A stretch of 64,000 nt of DNA, from contig NC_088170.1 in assembly GCF_028769735.1 (NCBI RefSeq), positions 54,593,585-54,657,584 on the forward strand. Reading direction: 5' to 3'. The position numbers and the translations under genes are program-made. The notes beneath the pieces were generated by a model that saw nothing but the letters and a program-made list of their open reading frames with translations, did not search any database and was not told where the DNA came from. Source of the stretch: Zonotrichia leucophrys gambelii. Lineage: Eukaryota > Chordata > Aves > Passeriformes > Passerellidae. This document shows, in pieces, positions 11,524 to 23,745 of the stretch (position 1 is its first letter; each line of letters opens with the position of its first letter).

Positions 11524-14500
11524 CACTAGGAATTACTGCTCTGAACTGTTACCTTTACTGACTATCATTTTCTATTTTAAAATTACATTTTAAAATTAGG
11601 AAAACTAGAAATAAAAGAAGCATTTGTGTTCCTTACTCCTCTTTTTTTTTCCCAAGCAAGTTTGTTATAAATTCATACTTTTTAATTTATTACTAATGGA
11701 TACTCAGAAAACTTATTGCAATCTATTTCTTGTTGACCAAAATCCACAAAATAAAAAATAATCTCTAAGACTTTCTTCATGTAAGAGATGACAAAATATT
11801 AAAAAGGTTCAGTAAATAATGTGGACATGGATCTTACATAAACAATGAAATAGTAAAAAAGACACATTTCATATTTTATATGCATGGGCAGAGATACATG
11901 GATACATGCATGAAAGAATGGATTTGAATAAGTCTAAATAGTTAATGTGAGCAGGTAAACGAAAAGGAGATTTTAAATTGTAGGTTAAATCAGAAAGTTA
12001 AATATGTGTTCTCTCATTTTTGTCTTCTCTTTTTTTTTTATAATTGACCATTTCTGTTACCCTAATGAAAATATTAATATGTCTGGTATTTACAAGCAGC
12101 CTTGTAAATTCACTGCTCTGGAGTTCAGTACCTTGAAGTATTGTTAATATAAACACTTGAACTCCCTGCTGCATTCCATCTAGTCCATTCATTAGCTTTC
12201 AGTGTTGTTTGAATCTCTTAAATTTTATTTTCTCTCTCAGAGATGGTTTCCTACTTTGAAGGAAACCTGACTGGGGGATGAAGCTATTCAAAAAGAATTC
12301 ACACAGATCCTATTGTTAGGGAACCAATTTCTTTTGTTTACACTACATTTATTTGGAATTGTCACACCAGCATTGGCACAGCTGCAGATTACATAGGGAT
12401 GTCAGGAAAGATGACAAAAACAATAGGCTTAAAAAATAAAAGCTGAAAACATCAAAATTCTCTCTTAGCCTAGCTGTATTACAAAGACCTGAAGACTTTG
12501 CAAATAAAAAAAGTGAAAAACTATTATCTACTGCTATTAAGTTGGCCTTTTTTCTTAGAAAAGTTCAGAATGTCCATCCTCAATTAATTATAATAACATT
12601 TATGTGATTAAAAAGCACAACATTATTACTGTTTCATAGAAGTTATTACATTAAATATTTTTATGCCTTTGAAATAGAGATGGTGCTTAAATTCCCTGCT
12701 GGATTTTCAATGTGTTTCATCCTAATAACGTTTAGTAATCAATGACCTAGGCTCTTCCACACTGTAAAAAAAAAGGAACTGGAAGTGGTAGCCCCTGCTC
12801 TAGGGAGCTCATGGCACCAGACAGACCAGGTGCTCAGGTGAGACAATGGCTGTGGTGGCACTCAGGGTGGGGGCAAAATGGACTGATCAGGCAGGAGCAT
12901 CAGTTTGCCACCTGGCCAGACACTTCCCACAACTTTCTGTGATGGCCATGAATATTTCATTCTCGTTTTAAAATAATTAAACTTTTGCAGAGATTGCCTG
13001 AGTTTAGTGACATTTAATCTCTCAGTCATTTTAAATTGTTGTAGTAATCCAGAACCAATCTAAAAGTCATATCACCATTCTTATTAATGTCATAATTACT
13101 TCTACCAATTATTATCTGTTATGGTGCAAATGAATTGCAGTTGGAGTAGTCTGCTTATATATGGAAACATCATGTTCTACCTAAATGTGAGTTTTAGGCC
13201 ATGTAAAAAAATCATGTATTTGTGCTCACCAAATTTGAAAAAATAGGAAAAGCTGTGGTCCTGTCTATTTTGTTTAATTTGCTTTTAATATACATCTGGT
13301 AGTTTTAAATAATATCAGCAGCTACAAAATTTTTATTAAATTCCATTGTTTTTCTATGTGAAAATGCTGTTTATTAAAACACGCACGCATGTACACACAA
13401 ATATTTACCTTACCTAAAAATGTAGATTAAACTGCCCAGTAAACTTGCATTAGAACATTTTCTCTCATTTTGTCATCAAGAAACTAAATTTGTTGCCTGC
13501 AGTGATACTCCTTTTGCTTCTTGTTTGTTTTGTCTTTCTTTTCAATGAATGTTAGCTACATCAGGTTTACACTCATGGGTAAAGGTATCTGAGAGGAAAC
13601 ACAGAGATGTTTCATTATTATTGTGTTTCAGATTTTCACGACTGTTCCACCTTTCTCTCTTCTTGGTGTTTTCTTGGCTTAGACTATCCTAAGCACAGCA
13701 GTGAAGTGAATCTCAGATTATCAGCTCGAGACTGATGCATTACATTAACCAGCCAAACTTTTACATAATTTTTAATGCCTTTACATTCTTTCTCTTCTCT
13801 TTTCTAAATACTCCTTTATGCAGAAGTTTACACTGAAGATTAAATCATTAAAAGTTCAAAATATATAAAAGGAAGTTATCAGAAGCTATAGCTAGAAACC
13901 AGAACCCCCTTGGCTTCCCCTTACACAGGAAAATATTTTTTAAAATATTTCTCCATTTTTCAACAGTTCTCAAAATCAGAGAAACATTTTCCTATTTCTA
14001 TTTTTCTAATAATTCTTGAAAAATATTTGTAACTTATTCTAACTGTACATTTTGAAAACACATAAAATTAGCTATAGGTAGGAAAATGAACACTTACTAA
14101 GATCAAATTTGAGAGGTGAATCTATTCTCCATGTAAAAAAATATAGCTGGGAAATTGGAAACTTATCTCATAGTTTCACATTATTTAAACAAAATTCAAT
14201 TTTGAACAAAAACTTGCATAGGAAACATATTTAAAATATTAAAGATATTTTAAAATAAACTACTTAGAGCAAACCTTTCAGCTTTTTTTAACTGGAAAAG
14301 AGATAGGCACCCAAAAACTTAAATGACTTCTGAGAAGTGAAATACTGAGGAAGATAAAAGCATGATGCTTCTCTGTAGGGAACAAGGAAATGGAAAAGTT
14401 CCCTGTAACTCTACAATTCTAAATATTTTTTAAGACCAGAATTTATATTAAAGGAAAGAGGTACTATGTGTGTTCCCAGGAGGTAACACTGCATTATATG

Positions 14501-15469
14501 AATGTAATAAATTTTTAAATAAATGGTCATGAAACAAGTAAGGAAATGAAATTTGAATCATTACTTTACTATCTTATTGTGGAGGTAAAATTCAATAGTA
14601 GGGGCTGTGCTATATCCTCTAAATCTAAAAATTTGGACGGAAATGCTGTGTGGGCTCTTTCCAACAATAGTCACTGTAGTGACTTCTGAAAAATTATCTC
14701 TACCATGCCTGTCTGAATAGAGACCATCGCCTCTCCTGCAGAGCCTCATCTGCTCTCTTCTGCATCTCACCTTACACTTTCTGATAAACACTTTTCAGGG
14801 ACCCCTAATAACTTTATGCAAAGTCTGCTACTTCTGTTACCTTCTTTTGGAGGAATTTGTGGGGCAGGAGGTTCACAGGAACCATTTTTTCTCACTAATT
14901 TCCTTTTCTTCTCTACAGGTCTTCAAAGAAAGATGTCACTCTGAGGCAGCTCTCCCACTGACAGCTCTCTCCTTTGGGCCCTGGGATGATAATGGTAAAG
15001 TGGAACACTTTTTTTACTTCTATTTCAGACCTCTGATTCTTCCTAAAGCAAAACAGGAAAGGATGCTGGCAAGCTCTCTGACGTCAAGTTGGTGAATAAC
15101 TTCTGTCTCAAAGAAGAGTAAAACTGTCAACTAAAAAGCCATCATAGGGAATTCATCAGTGAAACAGTGCACCCAATTTTGTGTTGGGCTGAAAGACTTC
15201 TTTACAAAAATGCTGGTCCTTGATTAGCTTTCAACAGAGTCTGTGGAGTACTTCTACAGAAACCGCTTCAAATGAATAGGAAAACAAACAGTCAAACAAG
15301 CAATGACTCCAGAAAAAACAGACTTTGGCTAGACAGAACCAATCATGAACAGTTTGCAGTTCTTCAAGGAAAGAGCATGTGAAGAAACACATTCCAAGAA
15401 TATACAAATAATAAATGAGAAACAAACCAAAAAAAAAAAAAAAAAAAATTTTTGAGGAAATAAGCAATA
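11524..15469. other. AT-rich non-coding stretch
   Basis: Featureless except for a GC-richer patch at 12770-12930 (unassigned), the exon-like block at 14919-14994 (separate entry), and a run of about 20 A at 15429-15448 just before the solo LTR. Frames are short and show no domain. Confidence 0.55.
14919..14994 (+). other. Exon-like block of 76 bp (candidate)
   Basis: A pyrimidine-rich acceptor (ttccttttcttctctacag, ending 14918) is followed by 76 GC-richer bases and a donor-like gtaaag at 14995. One frame stays open across the block and reads VFKERCHSEAALPLTALSF followed by GPWDDNG. The block sits inside an 82-codon frame at 14847-15095. I do not recognise the peptide. The spacing and both splice-like edges are what an internal exon or a long non-coding RNA exon would show, but such matches also arise by chance in 64 kb. 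The minus-strand bias of the CR1 copies agrees with plus-strand transcription. Confidence 0.25.
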
Positions 15470-15474
15470 CAGAA

Positions 15475-16091
15475 TGAGCTGGATTTGGCTGGGATAGAGA
15501 TAATTTTTCTCCTTGCTAGCATGGGACAATGTTTGGCATCTGTGCTGGAAACAGTGCTGATTATACAGGGATGTTTTTCAATCCTTGAGCAGGGCTTGCA
15601 CAGGGTCAGTGATTTTTCTGCCTCTCACCTCACCCCAGCAGCAAGGATGGGTGTGCACATGTTGCTGAGATGGGACACAGCCAGGAAAGCTGACCCCAAC
15701 TGACCAGAGGGGTATCCCATGCCATATGATGCTGTGACCAGCAGTAAAATCTGAAGGAAAATAGCAGAAAGGCAAGGGGGAGGGAGGACACTTTTGGAGT
15801 TACGGCATTTTATCTTCCAAAGCGACTGTCATGGATGATGAAGCCCTGTTTTCTCAGGAGGCTGAGCACCTGCCTGCCCATGAGAGGTGGCAAATGAATT
15901 CCTTGTTTTCCTTTGCTGGTTTGCACACATTTTTTTTGATTTTATTATATTTTTTTTAACCTATTAAACTGTCTTTATCCCAACTCAAAAGTTTTCTCAC
16001 TTCTACTCTTCTGGTTCTTTCCCTCATCCCACCAGGGACTGAGCAAAAAGCTATGTGGGGCTTAGTTGCTGGCTGAGGTTAAAGAACAGCA
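15475..16091 (+). mobile_element. Solo LTR of an endogenous retrovirus (passerine ERVL-like)
   Basis: The element starts with TG (15475) and ends with CA (16091), about 617 bp long. It is flanked by identical 5-bp copies of cagaa (15470-15474 and 16092-16096), a target-site duplication. In order it shows the start 'gagctggatttggctgggat', a U3 segment with 'gctgaccccaactgacca', a degraded TATA region near 15735-15750, the poly-A signal attaaa at 15963-15968, then 'ctgtctttatcccaactc' and a terminal 'gcttagttgctggctgagg'. This order matches a dispersed passerine LTR I remember. No internal retroviral sequence or second LTR is nearby, so it is a solo LTR left by recombination. The subfamily name is uncertain. 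Confidence 0.8.
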
Positions 16092-16096
16092 CAGAA

Positions 16097-18750
16097 ATAA
16101 AGAAGAAAAGCCTAACTTCAATGGAAATAAAGATTAATTTAAAAAATAAAAATCTTCAGAAATTTCAGAAGTCAAGATGAGGAGAGAGACTCAAGATATC
16201 TATGTAGAATATTTTTAAAAGGCAATGACAAGTCAAAAATAATTTTGATTTGATGATATTATTTTAAATAAACATTCTCAACTGCCCATGATATACTACA
16301 TTTTCAACAAACTGTTTTTGCCTGTGAATATGCCTTATATATCTGAGATGTTGATAAAATCTAGTTTATTTTCACTATACTAAATAATCAGCTAAAATTC
16401 CTATTTCCCCCCATGATTATACTCTCTTTACAACTCTTTTAACTTCTGTGTGGATGCAATTAAACTAGAGTTTTCAAAAATATTTTACTTTAGGAGCTCC
16501 AAATGCCTAACACTTGCCTGAGAATATTATTAAAAGTAGATTCAAAATTATTTATTTAATTTCTAACCAAAATGAAACAGTTACAGGACCACTCACTTAT
16601 TTATACATTTACCAATGTATGGTACTTCCATTACCTGTGGAATGCAGACATTCTTCTTGCATATTCCTATCTAGAGAGTCATCTATTGGATAAAACCTGA
16701 ATAACAAAAAACATAATAGAAACTATCAAAATGCAGTTCAATGAGCTCTTGATAAATGTGATGTTCCATTAATTATTGTTTCTTCTTCTATAAGGATGCA
16801 CTAATTAAAAGAATAGTACCATACATGCAATCTCACAGATCTCATAAAAGTAATGCAACATTAATTCTTTTTCAAAATTTTTAGTTTTCAATAATACAAT
16901 GACTGAGAATGCTGTGCATCTTACTCCTAGTCTTCATTTATTGATGACATGAACTTTCAAAATTATGTTTCCCATCAAATTGTTCTTCTTCAATATGATC
17001 CTCTGCATGCAGATCTAAATTTGGTAATTAGAAGATTGGTTATAGTAGTGAAATAAAATATGCTTGATTGATGCATCTAACAATCTGTCTTTGTATTGTG
17101 CTGTATTACAAATACTTTCCATTCCCATCATTAATTAAAATACAAACAATAAAAGTCAGTAGAAAAGCAACAAATCATAGTAACATCTTGAATATATATC
17201 TACAGTGACAATGAAAATAAACAGTAGAGTTTAGACAGATATGAGTTAGCTTCAGAAAACCATAAGTTATTTTTCTAATGTTTTCAAACTTAGTTTCACA
17301 GAAAAAAGCATTTTAGAAAGGATGAAGAAAGCTAGTTTTAATGACATTTTCATATCAGACATTCTCATTTGCCAGAATCACTGATGATTAATATCTGATC
17401 CTCCAGGATACTGAATATATTTGGTGATAATCAGCCTCTTAACTCTCAGAGAAATACAAACTGCAAGAAGAGCCACTTACAGAGCTCATTTTGTGTTTCA
17501 CAGAATCAGGTCCTAAATGAGCTTTTCAATTTATTGGTTCCACGCCAGAGCATTTTTCCATTCAATGTTTATCAAGAACAGTTATTCATATTGAAAATGG
17601 TTGCACCATAGGATGTCATGCAGCTATAGTAAATAGCAAATAGATTATTCAATTACTCTGTACCAGCAGAGACAACAAAGAATAGCAAATATTAAATAAG
17701 TTCTTTGTTGCATATGCTTACTTTTTAAGACTTCAGCAGCATTCTAAATCTGTTAACCTTTCTTGTGGCTCCTTCTTTCTTCCAGAAAGGTTGTGTTTCT
17801 GACAAATTTGACATGGGCATGATAAATGAGTTGCATTTGTAGATGTTGATTATAAGGCCTGTTTAACTTGCTGTCCACCATTCCTGGCATGCTAATAGAT
17901 GCCTGGTAGCATAAATAAAGACAATTCCCATAAGTAAGTAGCAAATGCTGTTAATGATAAAGTATATCTCCCAAGATGCTTTTGGCCATTGCACCACACA
18001 ACTCATGAGCTATGCATGACAAATATTCAATTATATGATGTTTTAAAGTATACTAAATTATATTTTTAAGAAAGAAAATTTTAAAATTTATTCCAAATAA
18101 CTGAATATAAATCTGCCTTTTTTTCATTGCTATAGAAAAATTCTAGGTTAGAGCAAAATCCAAAAAGCTGTTAGTAGTGTAATTTCAGTGGAATTACTTA
18201 GTGTCTTATCTTTTATTAGCTATAGCTTGCAGATCTACAGAGGTTCATGTTCCTTTGGTGGTTTTTAACAAAGCATTTTGCTAATTTGTTTAGGCAGCAG
18301 AGGTTGTAGAACCCTCCACTGGTTCTGAAAACAAATATAATATAAACTCTGTATATACAAATACAATATAAACTATGGGCTGCCAACCAGTCAGGTTTAT
18401 ATCCAAGAGACAATTAAATGAAAATTTCAAGATAAATATTCAGTAAAAATATACTCAATGGAGATGGATTTTTCTTCCAGAAAGTGTATTTTGAGTAGTC
18501 AGCAAAACATCACAGATCAACTTTGAATGAAAGGACCCAGACCATGTGTTATTTTATAACAGAAATGGATTGTGATCTTAAATCTGCCATAAAGTCACCC
18601 TTTCTTTAAGGCTACCCATGAAATAGTACTTACCATAGGGACAGTGTGAGTTATTCACAGACAGAGTATCAGTGCAGTTCACTGAAAATTTACTGAAAAT
18701 TCATTAACATGGGACAGGTCAACAGCTCATGGTAATCATGGAAGAAGATA
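16097..18750. other. AT-rich non-coding stretch
   Basis: No gene or recognisable repeat seen. Base composition is uniformly AT-rich, with only short interrupted frames on both strands. Confidence 0.6.
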
Positions 18751-18754
18751 GAAT

Positions 18755-19705
18755 TTCATATAATTATACAATAAAAAGGAGGAAGGGGACCTCAGTGATC
18801 TTCTGGTCCAACCTTTCTTGTCAAAAGCCCAGTCTAGGTAAAGTGGTCCAGCATCCTGTCCAGCTGAATCTTAAAAGTGTCCAGTGTCAAAGAATCCACC
18901 TCTTCTCTTGGGGAAATTGATCCAGTCTCTCATTACTGTCATTTTGTTTTTTTTTTTCTCTTGGGTCTAATTAGAATCTACCAGAAGTAACCTATACATA
19001 TTGCCCTGTTTTTTACTTGTGATTCCTTGTAAACAGAGTCCTCCTCTTTGTAGCCATCCTTTAAATACTTTAACATGGTGATAAGGTCTCCCCTAAGCCT
19101 TCTTTGCTAAAGGCTGAACAAACCCAGTCCATATGACAGGCTTCATAAGAGTTTGATTATCTTTGTGGATCTTCTTTGGACCCTTTAAACCTGCCCACAT
19201 ATGTTTTGCATAGCAGGGACCAAAATTGTACGAAACGTTCCCTGTGGTACCTGACAAGTGCTGAGTAGATCGGGATACTTTATCTCTGCTAGGGTTGCCT
19301 TTTTTGATGCAACCCAGGATCCTGTTGGCTCTCTGCTGCAGAGAGTGACTGGTCATTCATATGGAAATTGCTGTCTACCAGGATCCCCAGAACCCTTTCC
19401 ACAGAGCTGCTTTCCAGATGGGTAGATCCCAGCCTGTGGTGTACTCCTGGACTATGTTTTCCCAGGTGCAGAACCTTACACAGGTCCTTGTTAAACTTCA
19501 TAAGATTAACCCACTATTCCAGCCTGTCTAGGTTTTCAAAGTGACTCTCACAAAGTGCCCACTTTCCCATTTGGGTGTGTTCTGCAAAGTTTCTCAGAGT
19601 TCACCTAATGCTGTCATCCAAGTCACTTACGAAGATATTAGACAGTGTTGAAACCAGATCTTTGGAGGACCACCTTGTGACAGGTTTCCCATTTGCAAAG
19701 GAGAT
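18755..19705 (-). repeat. CR1 LINE, 5'-truncated, longest copy in the window
   Basis: Reading the plus strand left to right runs from the CR1 3' end towards ORF2. There is a 3' tail signature (ggacctcagtgatcttctgg then tccaacc), the 'gataaggtctcccctaagcc' and 'ggctgaacaaacccagtcc' segments, then 'gttgccttttttgatgcaac' and 'acccaggatcctgttggctc', then the reverse-transcriptase region up to about 19705. The copy is about 950 bp and interrupted by frameshifts, stop codons and a T-run near 18945. It is old and inactive. CR1 elements copy themselves through an RNA intermediate using the ORF2 product, and most copies are 5'-truncated like this one. Confidence 0.9.
19270..19640 (-). pseudogene. Decayed CR1 ORF2 (reverse transcriptase C-terminal part)
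   Basis: Minus-strand translation, with frame changes, gives the CR1 ORF2 landmarks in order: NIFVSDLDDSIR, FAEHTQMG, MKFNKDLCKVLHLG, LGILVDSNFHM and ANRILGCIKKG. In working CR1 reverse transcriptase the second block carries the catalytic Asp-Asp pair (FADD). Here it reads FAEH (19577-19588), so the metal-binding residues are lost. An in-frame stop follows DDSIR, and the last two blocks lie in different frames. It is a dead fragment of the ORF, and the endonuclease part is missing because of 5' truncation. Confidence 0.85.
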
Positions 19706-20904
19706 GTTTAGTTAGTTAGTATTGGGCTGTCCTTGTAACTTCAGGAAAGGAAAATATCTCCAGAATTCTCACTAGTCAGAAACAAAGTAATCACAGCAGA
19801 TATTTATGCAATTTTTAGAGTAATAATTGCATTTCATAGCCCGAAGCACCTATAAAATAATATCTGAAACTGAGAGGATGAGTTTGGGAATAAAGAGTGG
19901 AGATGAAGGGCTGAGAAATAAAGTGAAGATAGAATACCAGTTCAGCTATCCCTTTTCAAACTGTTTACTGGTACAGGCAGTCTTTGAAGTCAGTCCAGTC
20001 TCCTGTGTCTTTTCTCTGCTGGTGGACAGATGATAGATTTGCCACTGTGCCCTCACAACAACTGCATCCAGCTGGTTCTTTTTCCAAATGACCTCCTAGC
20101 TGTGCCTATTTGCTGTGTATTTCTAGTCCCTTGATGTTCCATTTATTCAGCCCTGTCATCTTCTCCTAATGTAAAGCTTGTGCTCTCCTGACAGGGGACG
20201 TCAGCATCAAAAATCCCTTTCTCTAAAGTATGACCTGTTGAATTTGTACGACAAATGTCCTTGCAGATACAGTAAATCCATTCTATTTGTTACCCTCATT
20301 CTTTATAATCATGTGGGATTTGAATATCATGATTAAGAGCAAGACTTTATTTAAGACTATTTATAGCCAACATAATCAATAATTCTGTGAAATAAAGTGT
20401 TCTACTGGCTCTCACCACTAAATCCGTGTAGGTAGCAAAGACAAATGCAACCCCCACTGAAATCCTTACTATTCAGGTCACAATACATTCTTATAGATTA
20501 GCTCAGACTGGACTTTCACATGTTCTTTTATGCAAGCTTCAGAGCAGGATTTTGGGATGAAGCATTTCAGACCATATTGTTTCAAAATCCTTTTTGACAT
20601 ACAAAGACATAGAGTTTCAGTCTGCTATTTTAGTTGAAAATCATTGTGCTACAAGATAAAGATAAAATTCAGATGAATAGAAAAATGTCTTAAATGCTGA
20701 GAAAAGCTAAACTATGGATAAATCTATACAGCTTGAAAAAAGTGTCTGATTGAACTCTTAATGTGAACCATTACTTTTAGTGACATTAGATGACTGCAAT
20801 TAAACTGAAACATTGAATAAAAGCTTTGATAAAACAATCATTGCAAGATATGATTGATACTAGACATAAGGCAAACAGGTAAGGTGGTTGGTGCAGAATA
20901 TCAA
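19706..20904. other. AT-rich non-coding stretch
   Basis: No gene or clear repeat. The 20040-20200 part is less AT-rich but unassigned. Confidence 0.55.
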
Positions 20905-20966
20905 AGCCAAATGGAGTCAATGACCTTGGAGCTATTTTGTAAGCCTAATGATTCTGTGATTCTAAG
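20905..20966 (+). repeat. CR1 LINE 3' tail remnant
   Basis: The plus strand reads 'tggagtcaatgaccttggag', then a diverged middle, and ends 'aatgattctgtgattctaa'. This is the order of a CR1 3' terminus with its ATTCTATG-type repeats. Only about 60 bp remain and the match is degenerate. Confidence 0.6.
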
Positions 20967-21684
20967 ACTTTTAGATTTGTTTTCATACAGGTTTTCCAGG
21001 AGAAATATTCTATCAAATAGGCTTTACCTAACAGTCACAGCTGATAATTCCATTTGGTTTTGTGGTGAAAAGCATAGCATATATATGAATATAAAAGTGA
21101 CCACAATAATTAGCCAAATGTTGACCTGAGGTACGTACAAAAAGATGTGATTCCATTGATCTGAGCTTTCCTTTTCTGTCTGCAACTGCTGCTACAAATC
21201 TGTGACAGATGCTACACAAATCTGAGAAATATTAGATGTTTTCAGTGGTGATGTGAGGAGAAACAGAAATAAACTCACTAAGACAAACAGTGGATAGATG
21301 ACTGGCATATTGCCCATCCAGGTCTGCACACCGACTCGTGGCTTTAAGGCCTCCTGAGGAGGCTGCAGCTTTGCATTGAGAGAGCAAAGAAGCAAAGTCA
21401 CACCACAAGCATGTCTTCTCTACATACCAAAGTCTTCAATTCACAGGAAACAGTGTTTTCTAAGTTCCTGGCATAGGTAAAATACACAGTTTTGTATCAC
21501 ATCCTTCCAAACAATGGGAAAAGCAAACAGTTTTCTCAGGATAAACAAAACTATATGTACACATACCATTGCCCATTGCTTCAGAATAAAATACTACTTT
21601 ACTTTTATCAGAAGTCATATGACTGAGTGAAAAAGGAAAACAAAGGTTTTACAAGAAAATGTGTCAGAGGAGCTCCATTTTTAA
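20967..21684. other. AT-rich non-coding stretch
   Basis: No gene or repeat recognised. A small inverted repeat (gcctcctgaggaggc, about 21350) is the only local structure. Confidence 0.5.
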
Positions 21685-21960
21685 CCAATGACCGCTTTGT
21701 CTGGTCCTTTGAACCACCTTTGAACCTGGTAGCTGCATAAGTTTTCACCAACTTTATGGTCTATCTATACAGTCCATGCCTCAACAGATTGCCAAGAAGG
21801 ATGCTGTTGAAACTTCCTGTTGCTAAAATCAAGTGACTTCTACAGCCATCCCCTCATTCACTTAGCCAGTTGCTTCACTATGGAAGCCAGTCAGATTGTT
21901 TAAACATGATTTATCCATGAAAGGCCACTTCAAGAAATATATAGGCAGACCTGTGGTGTT
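21685..21960 (-). repeat. Old CR1 LINE ORF2-region fragment
   Basis: The plus strand resembles the reverse complement of CR1 ORF2. Landmarks are 'accaatgaccgctttgtctgg', 'ggtctatctatacagtccatg', 'gaaggatgctgttgaaac', 'gctaaaatcaagtgacttct', 'cccctcattcacttagccag' and 'gtttaaacatgatttatcc'. All fall in the order of the CR1 consensus upstream of the segment seen at 19706. The copy is strongly diverged, with no open frame, and has lost both ends. It may be an independent insertion. Confidence 0.7.
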
Positions 21961-23434
21961 CTAAAATAACTATTAAATCCCATATATTTCTCTAGTTCTA
22001 TATGCAACTAAGATAAACCTTAAAATAAAATTAGTTGATAAATCCAAATATATTTAAGAAAGATTGTGGGTGCCTTGAAAATAGTTTTATGTACTACAAT
22101 TAAAGGTTAGTTTGTCTCTGAACCAAAAGTCTCCTGATTTTTTGAATGCTTGTTGAGTCAGGTGGTATTAACTCTTGAGTTTCTATATTTAAGAATTGAT
22201 AAGTGTTTGATCTGAGTCTATTGGCTGAAGAAAGATGTGTTTCCTTTCTGTCTTATTTAGTTTTATAAAGACTGATTTCCCTATAATTTCTCAGGAGCCA
22301 TGTTAATCTCCTTGATATTACTTTTTACTGGTATATAATAGCTGGAAAAACTATCCCTGCCACAAGTTTCCATAGAGATCTTATTCATTTTTTTAAAGTA
22401 TTTTAGTTCTTTGCTTCTCTGTTGTTGTAAAGATGACAGTATTCTACCTTACTATGGAAGATGAGGGCTATCACTGAAAAATAATCTGTATGATACTAAG
22501 AAGTGAAATCTAGAAAATTCTTTTAGAATATTTGCTTTTATTTATGAGGGTGATTCTGAGTTTTAATATAGAAATACAATTGTGCTTCTAAGAACTTTCA
22601 TAGTCATGCATGTTTCAGAAACATGAATAAAAGATAGTAATTTAATAAAATATCTTTATATACTGCAAGCAGTAAAACTCATGACAACTCATTTTTATTC
22701 TGTTTGAAGAGAACACTAAAAGACTTCTCACAGAAATTTCAGCAGTTGTCATCCAGCCCCTCTTGCCCATTGCCCCTGCAATGTTTGCATTGCCTTCAGT
22801 TCATAGGCAAGAGAGTGTACAGAGATTAAATATCAATAAGAATTCTTTTCTATGTTCCTCCTTTCAGTACTGTACACAGTGTCAGGATACGAGTTTCAGC
22901 TCTTTTATGGATTTTCATAGTTTCAGGGAAGGATTGAGATTAAGACAGATAATGAACAAACATTTATGAGAATTAATTAGCAATCAAAAATCAATATCCA
23001 GCCTTTTAGCAGCCATTCCAGCTTTCAGGTGGCATCATGTCATGTAGCATAAGCATCACCAATTCTGTCCCAAAACCACTATCCCAAACAGAGTAAGAAA
23101 GAATGAGGTAACAGAGTAGAATATCATGACATAGTGTAGATGGCATAGCACAGCATTGCTGAGCATGGAATGGAACAGAATAGAGGTTTTCTCCTAGTAA
23201 TTTTCAGCTGCTGTTTTGTTTTCTTTCATTTTCCAGGCTAACTAGGATCCAGTTCTGAGTTCATTAATGCCAGCTTCCTTATTACCAAATCCTGACAGCA
23301 TCTGGAAAATAAGACCCAAGTGCAAAGAGGATAAACATTAAAATAGATAAAATCATTCCTTGCAGTTATTAGCAGCAACTACCTAGGCATAAATTTTTTG
23401 CTGAGCATCCTGGAGCAAGAAATAATTAATGTTT
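21961..23434. other. AT-rich non-coding stretch
   Basis: No gene recognised. 22990-23190 is a less AT-rich patch with a loose repetition of 'gaat/atagc' words (for example agcatggaatggaacagaat). It could be a worn repeat but I cannot assign it. Confidence 0.5.
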
Positions 23435-23740
23435 TGTGGAGGGGTAGAATGTAAGAAAATAAAGATAGTGCAGAAGGTAATCTCACACCTGAGGAGGTGC
23501 AGCTGTACCAATCACCAAAGATTAGGAACAGGCCTGCCCTTAATAGGCCACAGCTGTGCCCAATAAGGATGAGTGCTACAAAAGAGTGGGTCAGCTGGGT
23601 GAGAAAGGAGATGGAGTTTGTTGGCTGTGAGAGGGTTGCAGTTTGTTGGCTGTACCTTGAAAAAGAAGGAGTCAGTGCTATGAAGAGCTATCCATAAGAA
23701 ATCACCAAGAAGGTATGGGACTTTTGCAATAAGATGTCAA
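23435..23740 (+). mobile_element. Probable solo LTR remnant
   Basis: The block has promoter-like and poly-A-like parts in LTR order. It begins 'tgtggaggggtagaatg', then 'cacacctgaggaggtgcag' and 'caggcctgcccttaatagg', a TATA-like tacaaaag at 23577-23584, and about 150 bp later caataaga at 23728-23735, close to a possible CA end. I remember similar 'gtgctataaaagag' LTRs from passerines. The boundaries are not firm and I could not find a target-site duplication. A host promoter or other repeat is the alternative. Confidence 0.45.
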
Positions 23741-23745
23741 GAATG

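Noticed and set aside
15429..15448. A-run just upstream of the solo LTR, considered as a retrocopy poly-A tail
   Set aside because: No poly-A signal or recognisable processed gene lies upstream, and A-rich DNA is common here.
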